Shown: in pieces, positions 50,123-58,556 of the stretch | Layout of the letters: every line of letters starts with the position of its first letter | How positions within the stretch are numbered: the stretch's first letter is position 1 | Assembly: GCA_964586235.1 (NCBI GenBank) | Contig: CAZPIO010000002.1 | Span: 62,001 to 126,000, forward strand | Direction of reading: 5' to 3' | Source: JAUCQB01 sp964586235 | GTDB lineage: Bacteria > Planctomycetota > Phycisphaerae > UBA1845 > PWPN01 | DNA length: 64,000 nt | Position numbers and translations under genes: made by a program | The notes under the pieces: model-generated | Database searches by the model: none | What the model was told of the DNA's origin: nothing | The model's input: only the letters and a program-made list of their open reading frames with translations

Positions 50123-51115
50123 ATGGGTGATCGAATTCCGCTGGCGATTCGGGGCATGGGCAGCGCCCAACCGGATCGCATCATGACGAACGACGATTTC
50201 GCCGAGTTTCTCGACACCTCGGACGAGTGGATCCGCACGCGGACCGGCATCCGCGAACGCAGGATCGCCGGCGAGGACGAGAACTCGCTGACGCTGGCCA
50301 CGATTGCGTCGAAACGGGCGATCGAGGATGCGGGGCTGTCGCCCGGCGACATCGACCTGATCATTTTCGCCACAACGACGCCGGCGTACCCGCTGCCGTC
50401 GACGGCGTGTTTTCTGCAGCAGGCCCTCGGCTGCGGACAGGTTCCGGCGTTCGACATGGCCGCGGCCTGTGCGGGATTCGTGTACGGCTTCGTCATGGGC
50501 GCCTCCATGATGAACACGGCCGGGTACCGACACGTGCTGGTGGTCGGGGCGGAGAAGATGTCGGCAATGACCGATTTCCAGGATCGGGCGACGTGCGTGA
50601 TCCTGGCTGACGGGGCGGGGGCGGCAATCCTCGGTCCGCCGGACGACGAGCAGTGCGGTTTGTACGAGCACTGCCTGGGGGCTGACGGAAGCGGGGCCAA
50701 GTTGATCTGGATCCCGGCGGGCGGCTCGGCGACTCCGGCCACGGTCAAGACGGTCGAGGAGCGGCAGCACTATATGAAGATGAACGGCCGCGAGGTGTAT
50801 AAGTTCGCGGTCCTGAAGATGCAGGAGATTCTGATTGACACGACCCGGCGGGCGGGGCTGAGCGTGGACGATCTGGCTTACGTGGTGCCGCACCAGTCAA
50901 ACCTGCGGATCATCGAGTCGGCCGCGCAGAAGATGGGCCTGCCCATGGATAAGATCGCGGTCAATATCGACCGTTGCGGCAACACTTCGGCGGCCTCCAT
51001 TCCGATGGCGCTGGAGGAGGCCTGGAGGGCGGGGCGCGTGAAGAAGGGTGACTGGGTGCTGATGGCCGGGTTTGGCGCGGGCCTGACCTGGGGATCGGCC
51101 TTGATCCGGTTGTGA
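50123..51115 (+). CDS. fabH: 3-oxoacyl-ACP synthase III
   Basis: Starts fatty-acid chains by condensing an acyl-CoA with malonyl-ACP. 330 aa. Catalytic triad visible: Cys116 in AAACAGFVYG, His257 in VPHQSNLRI, Asn287 in CGNTSAASIP. The ATG starts MGDRIPLAIRGMG, ten bases after the plsX stop. Six-gene cluster continues with fabD. Confidence 0.95.
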   Translation: MGDRIPLAIRGMGSAQPDRIMTNDDFAEFLDTSDEWIRTRTGIRERRIAGEDENSLTLATIASKRAIEDAGLSPGDIDLIIFATTTPAYPLPSTACFLQQALGCGQVPAFDMAAACAGFVYGFVMGASMMNTAGYRHVLVVGAEKMSAMTDFQDRATCVILADGAGAAILGPPDDEQCGLYEHCLGADGSGAKLIWIPAGGSATPATVKTVEERQHYMKMNGREVYKFAVLKMQEILIDTTRRAGLSVDDLAYVVPHQSNLRIIESAAQKMGLPMDKIAVNIDRCGNTSAASIPMALEEAWRAGRVKKGDWVLMAGFGAGLTWGSALIRL

Positions 51116-51127
51116 GGGCGCAGTGCG

Positions 51128-52066
51128 ATGGTCAAGACCGCCATCCTGTTCACAGGCCAGGGAGCGCAATCGGCCGGTATGGGCAGAGACATCGCCGATG
51201 CGTCGCCCGCCGCCGCGGCCGTGTTCGCGCGGGCCAACGAGGTGGTCGGGTTCGACCTGCGAGCGGTCTGCTTTGGAGGACCGGCCGAAAAGCTCGAGCA
51301 GACCGACATCCAGCAGCCGGCGATCTTCACCACGAGCGTTGCCATCTGGCAGGCGGTTCAGGAGCGCGGACTGTTGAACGGCGGCAGCATCGCGGCGATG
51401 GCCGGACTGAGCCTCGGCGAGTACTCGGCACTGTTTGCGGCCCGGGCGGTCGGCTTCGAGGATGCTTTGCGTCTGGTGAAGCGCCGGGGCGAATTGATGC
51501 AGGCGGCGGCGACGGCCGTGCCCAGCGGCATGGTCTCGGCGCTCGGGCTCGAACCTGGACAGATCGAGGCGATCTGCCGGGAGGCCGCGGACCAGGGCGT
51601 GATCCAGCCGGCGAACTTCAATTCGCCCGGCCAGATCGTGGTTTCGGGAACAAAGGCGGCGTGCGAGAAGGCGGCCAGGCTGATCGAGGAGGCGGGGGGG
51701 CGGGCGATCCCGCTCAAGGTGGCCGGGGCGTTTCACTCGCCGCTGATGAAGCCGGCGGCCGACGGCCTGGCCGGGATGCTGGCGGCCACCTCGTTCAGGA
51801 CGCCGGAGGTCCCGGTGCTGGCCAATGTGAATTGCCAATACCATGGGGATGCCGCTACTATTCGCCGCTGGCTGACGGACCAACTGACCCAGCCGGTGCG
51901 GTGGCAGGCATCGATGGAGAGGTTGCTTGCCGAGGGTGTCGAGCGGTTCGTCGAAATCGGCCCCGGGCGAGTCCTAACCGGCCTGATGAAGAAGATATCG
52001 AGGAAGACTCCGGTCATTAACCTCGGTTCGGCGGCGGACCTGGCCCAGGCGGTCGTGCAAGCCTGA
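51128..52066 (+). CDS. fabD: Malonyl-CoA-ACP transacylase
   Basis: Loads malonyl groups onto ACP. 312 aa. Nucleophile Ser95 in GLSLGEYSAL, His203 in AGAFHSPLMKPA, Arg in RGELMQ and the FTGQGAQSAGMG start. 12 bases after fabH. Confidence 0.95.
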   Translation: MVKTAILFTGQGAQSAGMGRDIADASPAAAAVFARANEVVGFDLRAVCFGGPAEKLEQTDIQQPAIFTTSVAIWQAVQERGLLNGGSIAAMAGLSLGEYSALFAARAVGFEDALRLVKRRGELMQAAATAVPSGMVSALGLEPGQIEAICREAADQGVIQPANFNSPGQIVVSGTKAACEKAARLIEEAGGRAIPLKVAGAFHSPLMKPAADGLAGMLAATSFRTPEVPVLANVNCQYHGDAATIRRWLTDQLTQPVRWQASMERLLAEGVERFVEIGPGRVLTGLMKKISRKTPVINLGSAADLAQAVVQA

Positions 52067-52148
52067 GCCTTCGCCAAAGGCCCGGACGGCTGTTGAGGAG
52101 CGGACGAATAACAGGAAGCAACGGGCAGACTGATTGGAAGGAGATCGG

Positions 52149-52895
52149 ATGTCCTGGACGGAACAAATTGCGATCGTCACCGGTGGGGCTCGGGGCATCG
52201 GACGGGCAATCAGTCTGGGGCTTGCCGAGCAGGGGGCCACAGTGGTAGCCGCAGATCTCAACCTTGACGGGGTCAAGGCCGTCGCTGAGGAAGCCGGAGC
52301 CGCCGGGCTGAAGGGCCGTATCGTGCCCAAGGCGCTGAACGTGACCGACCGGTCCGCGGTCGACGGCTTCGTCGAGGAGGTGACCAGGGAGTTCTCCAAA
52401 ATCAGCATCCTGGTGAACAACGCGGGCATCACCCGCGACGGCCTGCTGCTGAACATGGAGGATGAGCAGTTTGACGCGGTCATCAACGTCAACCTGCGGT
52501 CGGTCTTCCTGATGACTCGGGCGGTGTGCCGCCACATGATACAGGCCCGGTACGGGCGAATCGTCAACATCGCCAGCGTCTCGGGGATGATGGGCAATGC
52601 CGGGCAGGCGAACTACGCGGCGAGCAAGGCGGGCGTCGTCGGTTTCACCAAGACTGTAGCCAAGGAGCTTGCCCGGCGGAACATTACCGCCAACGCGGTC
52701 GCTCCGGGCTTCATCGACACCGAAATGACCAAGGTCCTGCCGGATAAGGTCAAGGAGATGGTCAAGCAGGTGATCCCGTGCCAGAGGATGGGCGAACCGG
52801 CGGATGTGGCCGCGGCGGTGGTCTTCCTGGCATCCCCGGCCGCCAAGTATATTACCGGCCAGGTCCTGGTGGTGGACGGCGGACTGAACATGTAG
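52149..52895 (+). CDS. fabG: 3-oxoacyl-ACP reductase
   Basis: NADPH-dependent reductase of fatty-acid elongation. 248 aa. Short-chain dehydrogenase signatures: IVTGGARGIGRAISLG nucleotide-binding loop, NNAGITRDGLL, and ASVSGMMGNAGQANYAASKAG with Tyr156 and Lys160. Start at MSWTEQIAIV behind AAGGAGATCGG. Followed by a terminator-like hairpin before acpP. Confidence 0.95.
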   Translation: MSWTEQIAIVTGGARGIGRAISLGLAEQGATVVAADLNLDGVKAVAEEAGAAGLKGRIVPKALNVTDRSAVDGFVEEVTREFSKISILVNNAGITRDGLLLNMEDEQFDAVINVNLRSVFLMTRAVCRHMIQARYGRIVNIASVSGMMGNAGQANYAASKAGVVGFTKTVAKELARRNITANAVAPGFIDTEMTKVLPDKVKEMVKQVIPCQRMGEPADVAAAVVFLASPAAKYITGQVLVVDGGLNM

Positions 52896-52905
52896 TTATT
52901 ATGGT

Positions 52906-52935
52906 CCCCCTGGCGGAAAACCGCAGGGGGAGATT
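52906..52935 (+). terminator. Possible intrinsic terminator or processing hairpin between fabG and acpP
   Basis: CCCCCTG-GCGG pairs with CCGC-AGGGGG around AAAA, followed by AGATTTTGG. The T-run is weak, so partial termination or RNA processing that sets the level of acpP is also possible. Confidence 0.45.
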
Positions 52936-53007
52936 TTGGTTTGTGGCAGTGGGCTTTCGTTGGCCCAGGATTCGACAGCGAACCTGCAAGATACGGAGGA
53001 TCCCGTA

Positions 53008-53265
53008 GTGACGGTTCAGGAAATAGAAGACAAGGTTATATCGATCGTCAGTGAGCAGATGGGAATCAACAAGGCGGAGATCACCCGGGAGGTTTCCTTC
53101 ATCAATGATCTCAACGCCGATTCTCTGGACATCGTCGAGCTGGTCATGGAGCTGGAGGACAGCTTCGAGATGCAGATTCCCGACGAAGAGGCGGAGAAGA
53201 TCAAGACCGTCGGTCAGGCGATTGACTACATCGCCGCTCACCAGAACCAGCAGCAGCAGCAGTGA
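53008..53265 (+). CDS. acpP: Acyl carrier protein
   Basis: 85 aa. Carries acyl chains on the phosphopantetheine attached to Ser39 in NADSLDIVELVM. Start GTG (MTVQEIEDKVISIV), with ACGGAGGATCCC before it. An upstream in-frame extension is unrelated to ACP. C-terminal tail NQQQQQ. Confidence 0.95.
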   Translation: MTVQEIEDKVISIVSEQMGINKAEITREVSFINDLNADSLDIVELVMELEDSFEMQIPDEEAEKIKTVGQAIDYIAAHQNQQQQQ

Positions 53266-53431
53266 TCGGCGGTCCGGGCCCGGGAGCCGGGCTGGTCGTC
53301 CGGATGGCGCGATGGCGGCGACCTGTCCCACGGGCGATGCGATCGGCAATCTGGCTGGGACGCGTGGCAGGCTCCGGACCCCGTAGTCCCGTCCTGCAGC
53401 AGAAGAGATAACCGCAATCGTGGGCGTTGGA

Positions 53432-54682
53432 ATGGCGAGCATGTCAAGGCGGCGCGTTGTCATTACGGGTATGGGTGTCATCACACCCTTGGGGTGTTCC
53501 GTCCGGGAGTACTGGGACGGTCTGATCGCGGGCCGCAGCGGCATCGCCACGATCCAACGATTCAATCCGACCGCTTTTGACACACACTTTGCTGGCGAAT
53601 GCCGCGATTTTTCGCCGGAACGATGGATCGAGCCGAAGGCGGCCAAGCGGATGGACCGGTTCGCCCAATACGCCGTGGCCGCGGCCATTGATGCGGCCAA
53701 GGACAGCGGGCTGGACTTCACCAGGCTCGATCCCCACCGGGTGGGGGTCATCACCGGTTCGGGCATCGGCGGCATCCAGGAGCTGGAGGACCAGTACCGC
53801 CGGCTCCTGGAGAAGGGGCCGACCAAAGTCTCGGCTTTCACCATACCCAGGTTGATGGTCAACGCAGCGAGTGGAAACATCTCGATTCTGTTCAGTAGTC
53901 GAGGCCCCAGCACGGCCGTGGCGACGGCATGTGCCTCGGCGACCAATGCCATGGGCGACGCGCTGAGACTCATCCAGCGGGGCGAGTGCGACGTCATTTT
54001 CACCGGTGGCAGCGAGGCGGCGGTCACCACCATCGGCCTGAGCGCCTTCAATGCCATGAAGGCCTTGAGCACCCGCAACACAGAACCGGCACGGGCCAGC
54101 CGGCCCTTCGATAAGGATCGCGACGGGTTTGTCATGGCCGAAGGCGCGGGCATCGTCATCTTTGAGGAATACGAACACGCACGCCGGCGCGGGGCCCGCA
54201 TCTACGCTGAAGTGCGGGGCTTCGGCTCGAGTGCCGACGGATCGCACCTGACCCAGCCCAATGAAAACGGGGACTCCGCGGCCATCGCCATGCGCGACTG
54301 CCTGAACGACGCAGGGCTCAACGGCGGGGAGCTGGATTACATCAACGCCCACGGCACAGGCACGCCGCTGGGCGACGCGGCCGAGACGTTGGCCATCAAG
54401 ACCGTGCTCGGCGACCACAGCCGCAAGGTGATCGTCAGCAGCACCAAGTCGGCCACGGGGCACCTGCTGGGCGCCAGCGGGGGCGTCGAACTGGTGGCCT
54501 CGGCCATGGCAATCCAGGACGGCGTCGTGCCGCCCACGATCAACCTGGACACTCCGGATCCTCAGTGTGATCTGGATTACGTGCCCAACGTCGCCCGCGA
54601 GGCCACAGTCCGGACGGCCATGAGCAATTCCTTCGGATTCGGCGGCCACAACGCGTGCATCCTCATTTCCAGGCTGGATTGA
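53432..54682 (+). CDS. fabF: 3-oxoacyl-ACP synthase II
   Basis: Elongating condensing enzyme. 416 aa from the ATG chosen. Cys167 in ATACASATNAMG, His307 in NAHGTGTPLGD, His344 in ATGHLLGASGG. Start may be one of several close codons (GTG 53420, ATG 53432 or 53441); none has a strong ribosome binding site. Last gene of the fatty-acid cluster. Confidence 0.95.
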   Translation: MASMSRRRVVITGMGVITPLGCSVREYWDGLIAGRSGIATIQRFNPTAFDTHFAGECRDFSPERWIEPKAAKRMDRFAQYAVAAAIDAAKDSGLDFTRLDPHRVGVITGSGIGGIQELEDQYRRLLEKGPTKVSAFTIPRLMVNAASGNISILFSSRGPSTAVATACASATNAMGDALRLIQRGECDVIFTGGSEAAVTTIGLSAFNAMKALSTRNTEPARASRPFDKDRDGFVMAEGAGIVIFEEYEHARRRGARIYAEVRGFGSSADGSHLTQPNENGDSAAIAMRDCLNDAGLNGGELDYINAHGTGTPLGDAAETLAIKTVLGDHSRKVIVSSTKSATGHLLGASGGVELVASAMAIQDGVVPPTINLDTPDPQCDLDYVPNVAREATVRTAMSNSFGFGGHNACILISRLD

Positions 54683-54858
54683 GCCCCCAGGAGACCACAG
54701 AGTGCAGTTTCGGCCAATCGGACCGCAGAAAGTGCGCGATTTGTTGCGGGGGCCGGCGTGAGCGCCGGGGGCGTCAAGTCGGCCCGTGCGTCATCCGATA
54801 AGTCCACAGGGAGCTTTGCGCCTCGGGTGCGTGCGAGCGCGCGGTCTGGGAAGCGGTT

Positions 54859-55344
54859 ATGGGCCAGTCTCAAGAAGAAATCGACGCCCTGCTGGCCAAC
54901 GTGAGCCAACTGGCGGCCGAGACGGCGGCGGACATCGTCGGCGACGGCGGCGGGCCGGGCGGCGCGACGGACTCGGCGCCGGCGACGTCGGTTGCCCCGG
55001 AACCGGGCGGGCCGGCCCCCAAACGCACACAGGTGCCATGGGGTCATCGCGCGGTCTCGGCGGCGTCGGCCGCGCGGCCGGAGGACCCGAAGCGCATCCT
55101 GCGGCTCGAGGTTCCGGTCATCGTCACACTGGCCGGCCGTACCATGCCGCTGTCCAAGATCCTCTCTCTCAGTCCGGGCTCGATCATCGAGTTCGAGAAA
55201 CCTTCGGACGAAATGCTCGATCTGATGATCAATAACCGGTGCATCGGGCGCGGGCAGGCGGTCAAGGTCGGTGAGAACTTCGGGCTCCGCGTCACGATCA
55301 TCGGCACGGTGAAAAATCGGATCGAAGCTCTCGCCTCAAGCTGA
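54859..55344 (+). CDS. fliN: Flagellar motor switch protein FliN
   Basis: 161 aa. N-terminal MGQSQEEIDALLANV is the FliM/FliN signature for CheC/FliG-adjacent binding; a Gly/Pro/Ala-rich linker of 50 residues; then SpoA domain (ILRLEVPVIVTLAGRTMPLS, SLSPGSIIEFEKPSDEMLDL, GRGQAVKVGENFGLRVT). It forms the C-ring of the flagellar motor. It is an orphan; other flagellar genes are not in the window. Start ATG is clear. Confidence 0.9.
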   Translation: MGQSQEEIDALLANVSQLAAETAADIVGDGGGPGGATDSAPATSVAPEPGGPAPKRTQVPWGHRAVSAASAARPEDPKRILRLEVPVIVTLAGRTMPLSKILSLSPGSIIEFEKPSDEMLDLMINNRCIGRGQAVKVGENFGLRVTIIGTVKNRIEALASS

Positions 55345-55728
55345 TGCGTCGACGTTCACTCGATCGGCCATGCAGGGTTGGCTGTGCGTTGGGAGGCGAT
55401 TGCCCGTGTATCGCGGGGTCTGCCCTGAGGAGAATCATGGCGGCGCCCCGGCAAGCCGGGGCTTGGTCATGCCACCCTTTTCGGGCGGAGCTGGGCCGCT
55501 CGCTCACAACCGCGGTTCCGAATCGGGGCCCACTCGCTGGCGCTCGGGGTTCTGAACCGGGCCCCTCGCTTGCGCTCGGGGTTCTGAAGCGGGGCCGCTC
55601 GCTCACGGTCGCCACGTCGACCAGACTCGCGGTTCTGAAAGAGCGGCTTGGCGTATCAGGGGTCTGCTCATTCGACTTCAGCGCCGCCGGGCTTGACTGA
55701 GGCAATTGGACGCTCGATAGTGAGGCTC
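55345..55728. repeat. Intergenic repeat cluster
   Basis: No gene. CCCCGGCAAGCCGGGGCTTGG with ATGCCACCC at 55447-55475 belongs to the family at 48.6 kb. From 55487 to 55650 there are two near-identical units CTCGCT(G/T)GCGCTCGGGGTTCTGAA (55528-55561, 55561-55594) and related CGGTTCTGAAAGAGCGG motifs. These match copies near 4.3 and 43.6 kb. Confidence 0.65.
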
Positions 55729-56388
55729 ATGTCGGGGGCCCAACCAGAATCTCCCGTGTTCCACGGTCACATCGGACGGCGGATTCGTTACTACCGCCAG
55801 AAGCTCGGTCTGAACCAGACTCAGCTTGCGAAACGGGCCAACGTCAACCAGGGCTTCCTCAGCGAGATAGAACGGGGTAAGCGCAGGCCGTCGCCGGCAT
55901 CACTGCACGCCATCGCGGTGGCCCTGGATCTTGCGCCGGCGGTTCTCATCGGAGACGGGCTGGAGCATGACACGCCGCAGCCCCTGGATACCCGCGACGT
56001 GCCTCTGTTTGGGGCCATTCCGGCAGGTCCGCCGGCCGAGACACAGGAGCAACTCGAGATGTTCCCCGTCCTGCGTCACCTGTGGTCGCCCGAACGCTAT
56101 GTCCTGCGGCTGACCTTCGATTCGATGGAGCCGACGCTCAAACCAGGCGACCTGGTTCTGGTTGAGTACCGGCCCGATGTCGATCCGGAGCATGTCCAGG
56201 GACGGATCTGCGCATGCCTGGTGGATGGAATGCCCACGCTCAAGCGCGTTTCGGTGGAACAGCAACGGCAACGTCGGATCGTGATCCTTCGAGGGGACAA
56301 TCCCGCTGTCCCGCCGCTGGTCGTGGACGAGTCTCGAGATTTTGTCATTCAGGGGATCGTCACCAATCTGGTCGCTCGAGCGCTGTGA
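55729..56388 (+). CDS. XRE-family regulator with S24 (LexA-like) protease domain
   Basis: 219 aa. DNA-binding HTH: IGRRIRYYRQKLGLNQTQLA, NVNQGFLSEIERGKRRPSPA. The C-terminal S24 domain has the putative cleavage site AIPAGPP (Ala99-Gly100), catalytic Ser132 in DSMEPTLKPGDLVLVEY and Lys172 in GMPTLKRV. Such CI/LexA-like proteins cut themselves after DNA damage via RecA. It may control an SOS-type or prophage response; no prophage genes adjoin. Start taken at MSGAQPESP. Confidence 0.85.
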   Translation: MSGAQPESPVFHGHIGRRIRYYRQKLGLNQTQLAKRANVNQGFLSEIERGKRRPSPASLHAIAVALDLAPAVLIGDGLEHDTPQPLDTRDVPLFGAIPAGPPAETQEQLEMFPVLRHLWSPERYVLRLTFDSMEPTLKPGDLVLVEYRPDVDPEHVQGRICACLVDGMPTLKRVSVEQQRQRRIVILRGDNPAVPPLVVDESRDFVIQGIVTNLVARAL

Positions 56389-56617
56389 GTATTGTGCGCA
56401 GTTTTTTGCACAGGCGCGCCGTTCGTGGCCGATGGCGCGACACGCCCTCTGCGGAGCTGCAAACGCCGCAAAAGCCGGCCGGGGCGCCACCAAAACGCGT
56501 CAGTTGCGAATCCGACGTGCAACTCTTCGCACATTGTCCGACGACCGTTTATCGCCTCCGGAAAAAGACGGCCATACCCGAAGATCGCAAGCCCATACGC
56601 CCGCTGGCGTTAGAGCC

Positions 56618-56690
56618 GTTGCAGATTCGAGGTTGAATACGGCCCTTCGTTGGCACGGCAAATGCTCTACCACTCTGCCGGAGGTATAGG
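56618..56690 (-). other. tRNA-Gly-like relic
   Basis: On the minus strand the DNA reads AGAGTGGTAGAGCATTTGCC, then GTGCCAA and AAGGGCCGTATTCAA, close to the D-arm, GCC anticodon loop and T-arm of tRNA-Gly. The acceptor and T stems do not pair and the anticodon stem has mismatches. A decayed gene or coincidence; not a functional tRNA. Confidence 0.3.
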
Positions 56691-56699
56691 GAAAGCGTC

Positions 56700-56981
56700 A
56701 TGACTGGTTCGGGTACGAACACGCGAAGAGTGTGCAGTTTCAGGCTGGCGGATGTATTGTGTCCAGATCCGGGCCAGATACTGGGGCGTTTGACTCCCGA
56801 ACTCGAGGTCAGCGGCGAGGTCATGTTCCTGAGCGATCGAGGCGATCAGCCAGATCGCTTTGCGATAGTGAGTGTGGAAGGCATACTTTCACCTCTGATC
56901 GTACCGACGGAACACTTGCGGTCTTCGGGAGATACGGCGGCAAACGGCAGCTCGCGACCTGGCAACTCGTGCCGGCGCTAG
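56700..56981 (+). CDS. Small hypothetical protein
   Basis: 93 aa. No family recognised. The central segment (ELEVSGEVMFLSDRGDQPDR and FAIVSVEGILSPLIVPTEHL) has the pattern of a compact beta barrel, with hydrophobic and acidic residues alternating, and codon usage fits the neighbours. GGAGG lies 16 bases before the ATG, which is too far. Real gene likely but start uncertain. 56389-56699 upstream has no other gene. Confidence 0.5.
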   Translation: MTGSGTNTRRVCSFRLADVLCPDPGQILGRLTPELEVSGEVMFLSDRGDQPDRFAIVSVEGILSPLIVPTEHLRSSGDTAANGSSRPGNSCRR

Positions 56982-57127
56982 AGCCAGGCACACAGGAGGA
57001 GGAAAAGTCCGCTGCCTCCGCTGGAGGCGGTGTCCGTCTTCGGGCCTTGATCAGGGAAAAGCAGTCCGAGGATGGATGATTCTCTCTCCCAGGCGAGGAG
57101 TCGCCTCAGGTTGCTCCCGCCTGGTGA

Positions 57128-57156
57128 TTGAAAAAACCCGGGAGACCGGTTAGACT
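57128..57156 (+). promoter_or_regulatory. Sigma70-type promoter of a structured ncRNA
   Basis: TTGAAA and TAGACT with a 17-base spacer. Predicted start near 57163, seven bases past the -10 box. No coding start follows; the transcript is the structured RNA. Confidence 0.55.
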
Positions 57157-57162
57157 GAGGAG

Positions 57163-57418
57163 CAACAGATCAGGTTTCTGAGTCGAGGAGGTGGCCGAGC
57201 AGTTACCGGAGTAAGGCCAATCAGTATGAAAATTGACCCGATGGGAATCGGGTGACCCCAACATAAGGTTACGTTCCTCCCGAAGAATCAGTTACGTGGG
57301 CTGCCACGGAGTCTTCGGCAGGGCAGCTCGAGCCGGGCGACCGGTGCGAGCGAAAACGGATCTCTCTCTCCCTACCAGGCTTGGGTTTCGTCTCGAAGCC
57401 CTTGCCTGGGTTTTTTTT
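57163..57418 (+). ncRNA. Free-standing structured ncRNA with tRNA-like 5' domain, unknown class
   Basis: About 255 nt between a promoter and an intrinsic terminator, with no credible reading frame. Helices: GGAGG 57187/CCTCC 57276; TGGCC 57192/GGCCA 57215 holding TTAC-CGGA-GTAA; ACCCGAT 57236/ATCGGGT 57247 with GGGA loop; GTGACC 57252/GGTTAC 57267; CCGAAGA 57280/TCTTCGG 57312 holding CGTGG-GCTG-CCACG; GCTCG 57326/CGAGC 57347 holding GCCGG-GCGA-CCGGT. The 5' 95 nt resemble a class II tRNA: GGAGGTGGCCGAGCAG, then AAGGCC. But the D-loop is too long, the anticodon stem weak and no TTCRA T-loop exists. I saw no 6S, SRP, RNase P or tmRNA signature. Confidence 0.6.
57375..57418 (+). terminator. Strong intrinsic terminator of the ncRNA
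   Basis: CCAGGC pairs with GCCTGG, inner GGG with CCC and TTCG with CGAA, separated by short TT bulges, then eight T in a row (57411-57418). Confidence 0.85.
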
Positions 57419-57679
57419 GGGGGGGGCGGGCCGAGGTGGGCGCCCCGTGAAACCGACACCTCAACCGGGATGGGGCAAACAGCGGGGGCGAGGCCGCCCG
57501 CTCTCCTTAAGTCGTTAATTTACAAATAGTTATCCAATTCGTCGCGACCCGCCGGCTGCACAGGCCATAGTACGAAAACCTAAGGTTTTTATTCATAAGA
57601 TGTTGCAGCGGCCCTGAGGTCGCCCGAGTTGACCGGAATACCACCAGCAAGGTTGTAAGAGTTGCCGATATAAAAGCGC

Positions 57680-57708
57680 TTGATCGTCGAAACTCGTTGT
57701 TGTAGGAT
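57680..57708 (+). promoter_or_regulatory. Sigma70-type promoter for the HU gene
   Basis: TTGATC and TAGGAT with a 17-base spacer. The start would be near 57715, giving a leader of about 175 nt before the HU ATG. From 57419 to 57680 there is nothing recognisable beyond an AT-rich patch. Confidence 0.5.
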
Positions 57709-57889
57709 GACTTGCGTGCTTTACCGGCATCGGAGCCGGAGGCGGACGACAGATCGGAGCGGGATTCCCGCGAGCGCGTAATCTTTTCGTTGCCCGCCGG
57801 GAAAGCTGGTGTATGCCGGGGCAAGCGTCATAAGCCCCAGGGGACTCAGAACCAAGGCGAGTTTGAGGATACTTGCGTCGAGGTCAGTC

Positions 57890-58255
57890 ATGCAGACCAT
57901 CACCAAGAAGGAACTGATCGACAGGATCGCCGAGTCGTGCACCCACAAGCGCGTCGTGGTCAAGAAGATCATTCAGACCTTCCTTGACGAAATCATCGAC
58001 GAGCTGGGTCGTGGTAACCGTCTGGAATTTCGAGACTTCGGCGTCTTCGAAAGCAAGGTGCGGGCCGCAAGGACGGCGCAGAACCCCAAGACGCTCGAGC
58101 GAGTATCCGTGCCCTCGAAACGCACGGTGAAGTTCAAGGTAGGCCGCCTCATGAAGGAGCGGCTCTCGGCAGCCAGCGGCGAATCCCCCTCTCCGCTCGG
58201 CGGTCTGGCCGGCGGGCGCAGGTCCAATCCGGGAAACGACGGACCGAAGGCTTGA
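57890..58255 (+). CDS. hup: HU/IHF family DNA-binding protein
   Basis: 121 aa. Nucleoid protein that bends DNA. Family pattern: ITKKELIDRIAES, IIQTFLDEIIDELGRGNRLE, FRDFGVFESKVRAARTAQNP, and TVKFKVGRLMKERL. The last 30 residues form a Gly- and Ser-rich tail not found in ordinary HU. Start ATG is near GAGGTC. Confidence 0.93.
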   Translation: MQTITKKELIDRIAESCTHKRVVVKKIIQTFLDEIIDELGRGNRLEFRDFGVFESKVRAARTAQNPKTLERVSVPSKRTVKFKVGRLMKERLSAASGESPSPLGGLAGGRRSNPGNDGPKA

Positions 58256-58283
58256 TGATCGGCACGCCGATGTGAATAACAAC

Positions 58284-58320
58284 GACCCTTGGGGAGCAGT
58301 CCTCAAGGGTCTCTTTGTTT
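58284..58320 (+). terminator. Intrinsic terminator of the HU gene
   Basis: GACCCTTG...CAAGGGTC with inner GGA/TCC, loop GCAG, then TCTTTGTTT. Confidence 0.8.
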
Positions 58321-58556
58321 CCGCCGCGCAGCGATTCCAGTCACACAACCGGTGATGGCGTTCCACGCAACTGACGCATGCCCCCGCGTGCCACGCGCCG
58401 CTTGCGTCTCGTTCGCGGGTATTCAGAGCAACATCCGCGCGGGCATCGCCAGCCGCTGCCGGACCGGTGCCGGAGAATCGCATAGAGTCTTTAGGAGTAT
58501 TTACAAACCACGTTCACCGGAACGCCGCACTCCTCCACGACATCCGGAGATCGAAC
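58321..58556. other. Intergenic DNA with no feature seen
   Basis: Between the HU terminator and the 3' end of the convergent surface-protein gene. No gene or repeat recognised. Confidence 0.4.

Noticed and set aside
57163..57418. 6S RNA, tmRNA, SRP RNA or RNase P RNA
   Set aside because: I looked for the open central bubble of 6S, the tag reading frame and tRNA-like ends of tmRNA, the SRP GGAAG loop and RNase P conserved blocks and saw none. A covariance-model search would be decisive.
57500..57560. DnaA-box-like TTATCCA in an AT-rich patch, possible replication origin
   Set aside because: Only a single partial box; no dnaA or dnaN gene nearby.
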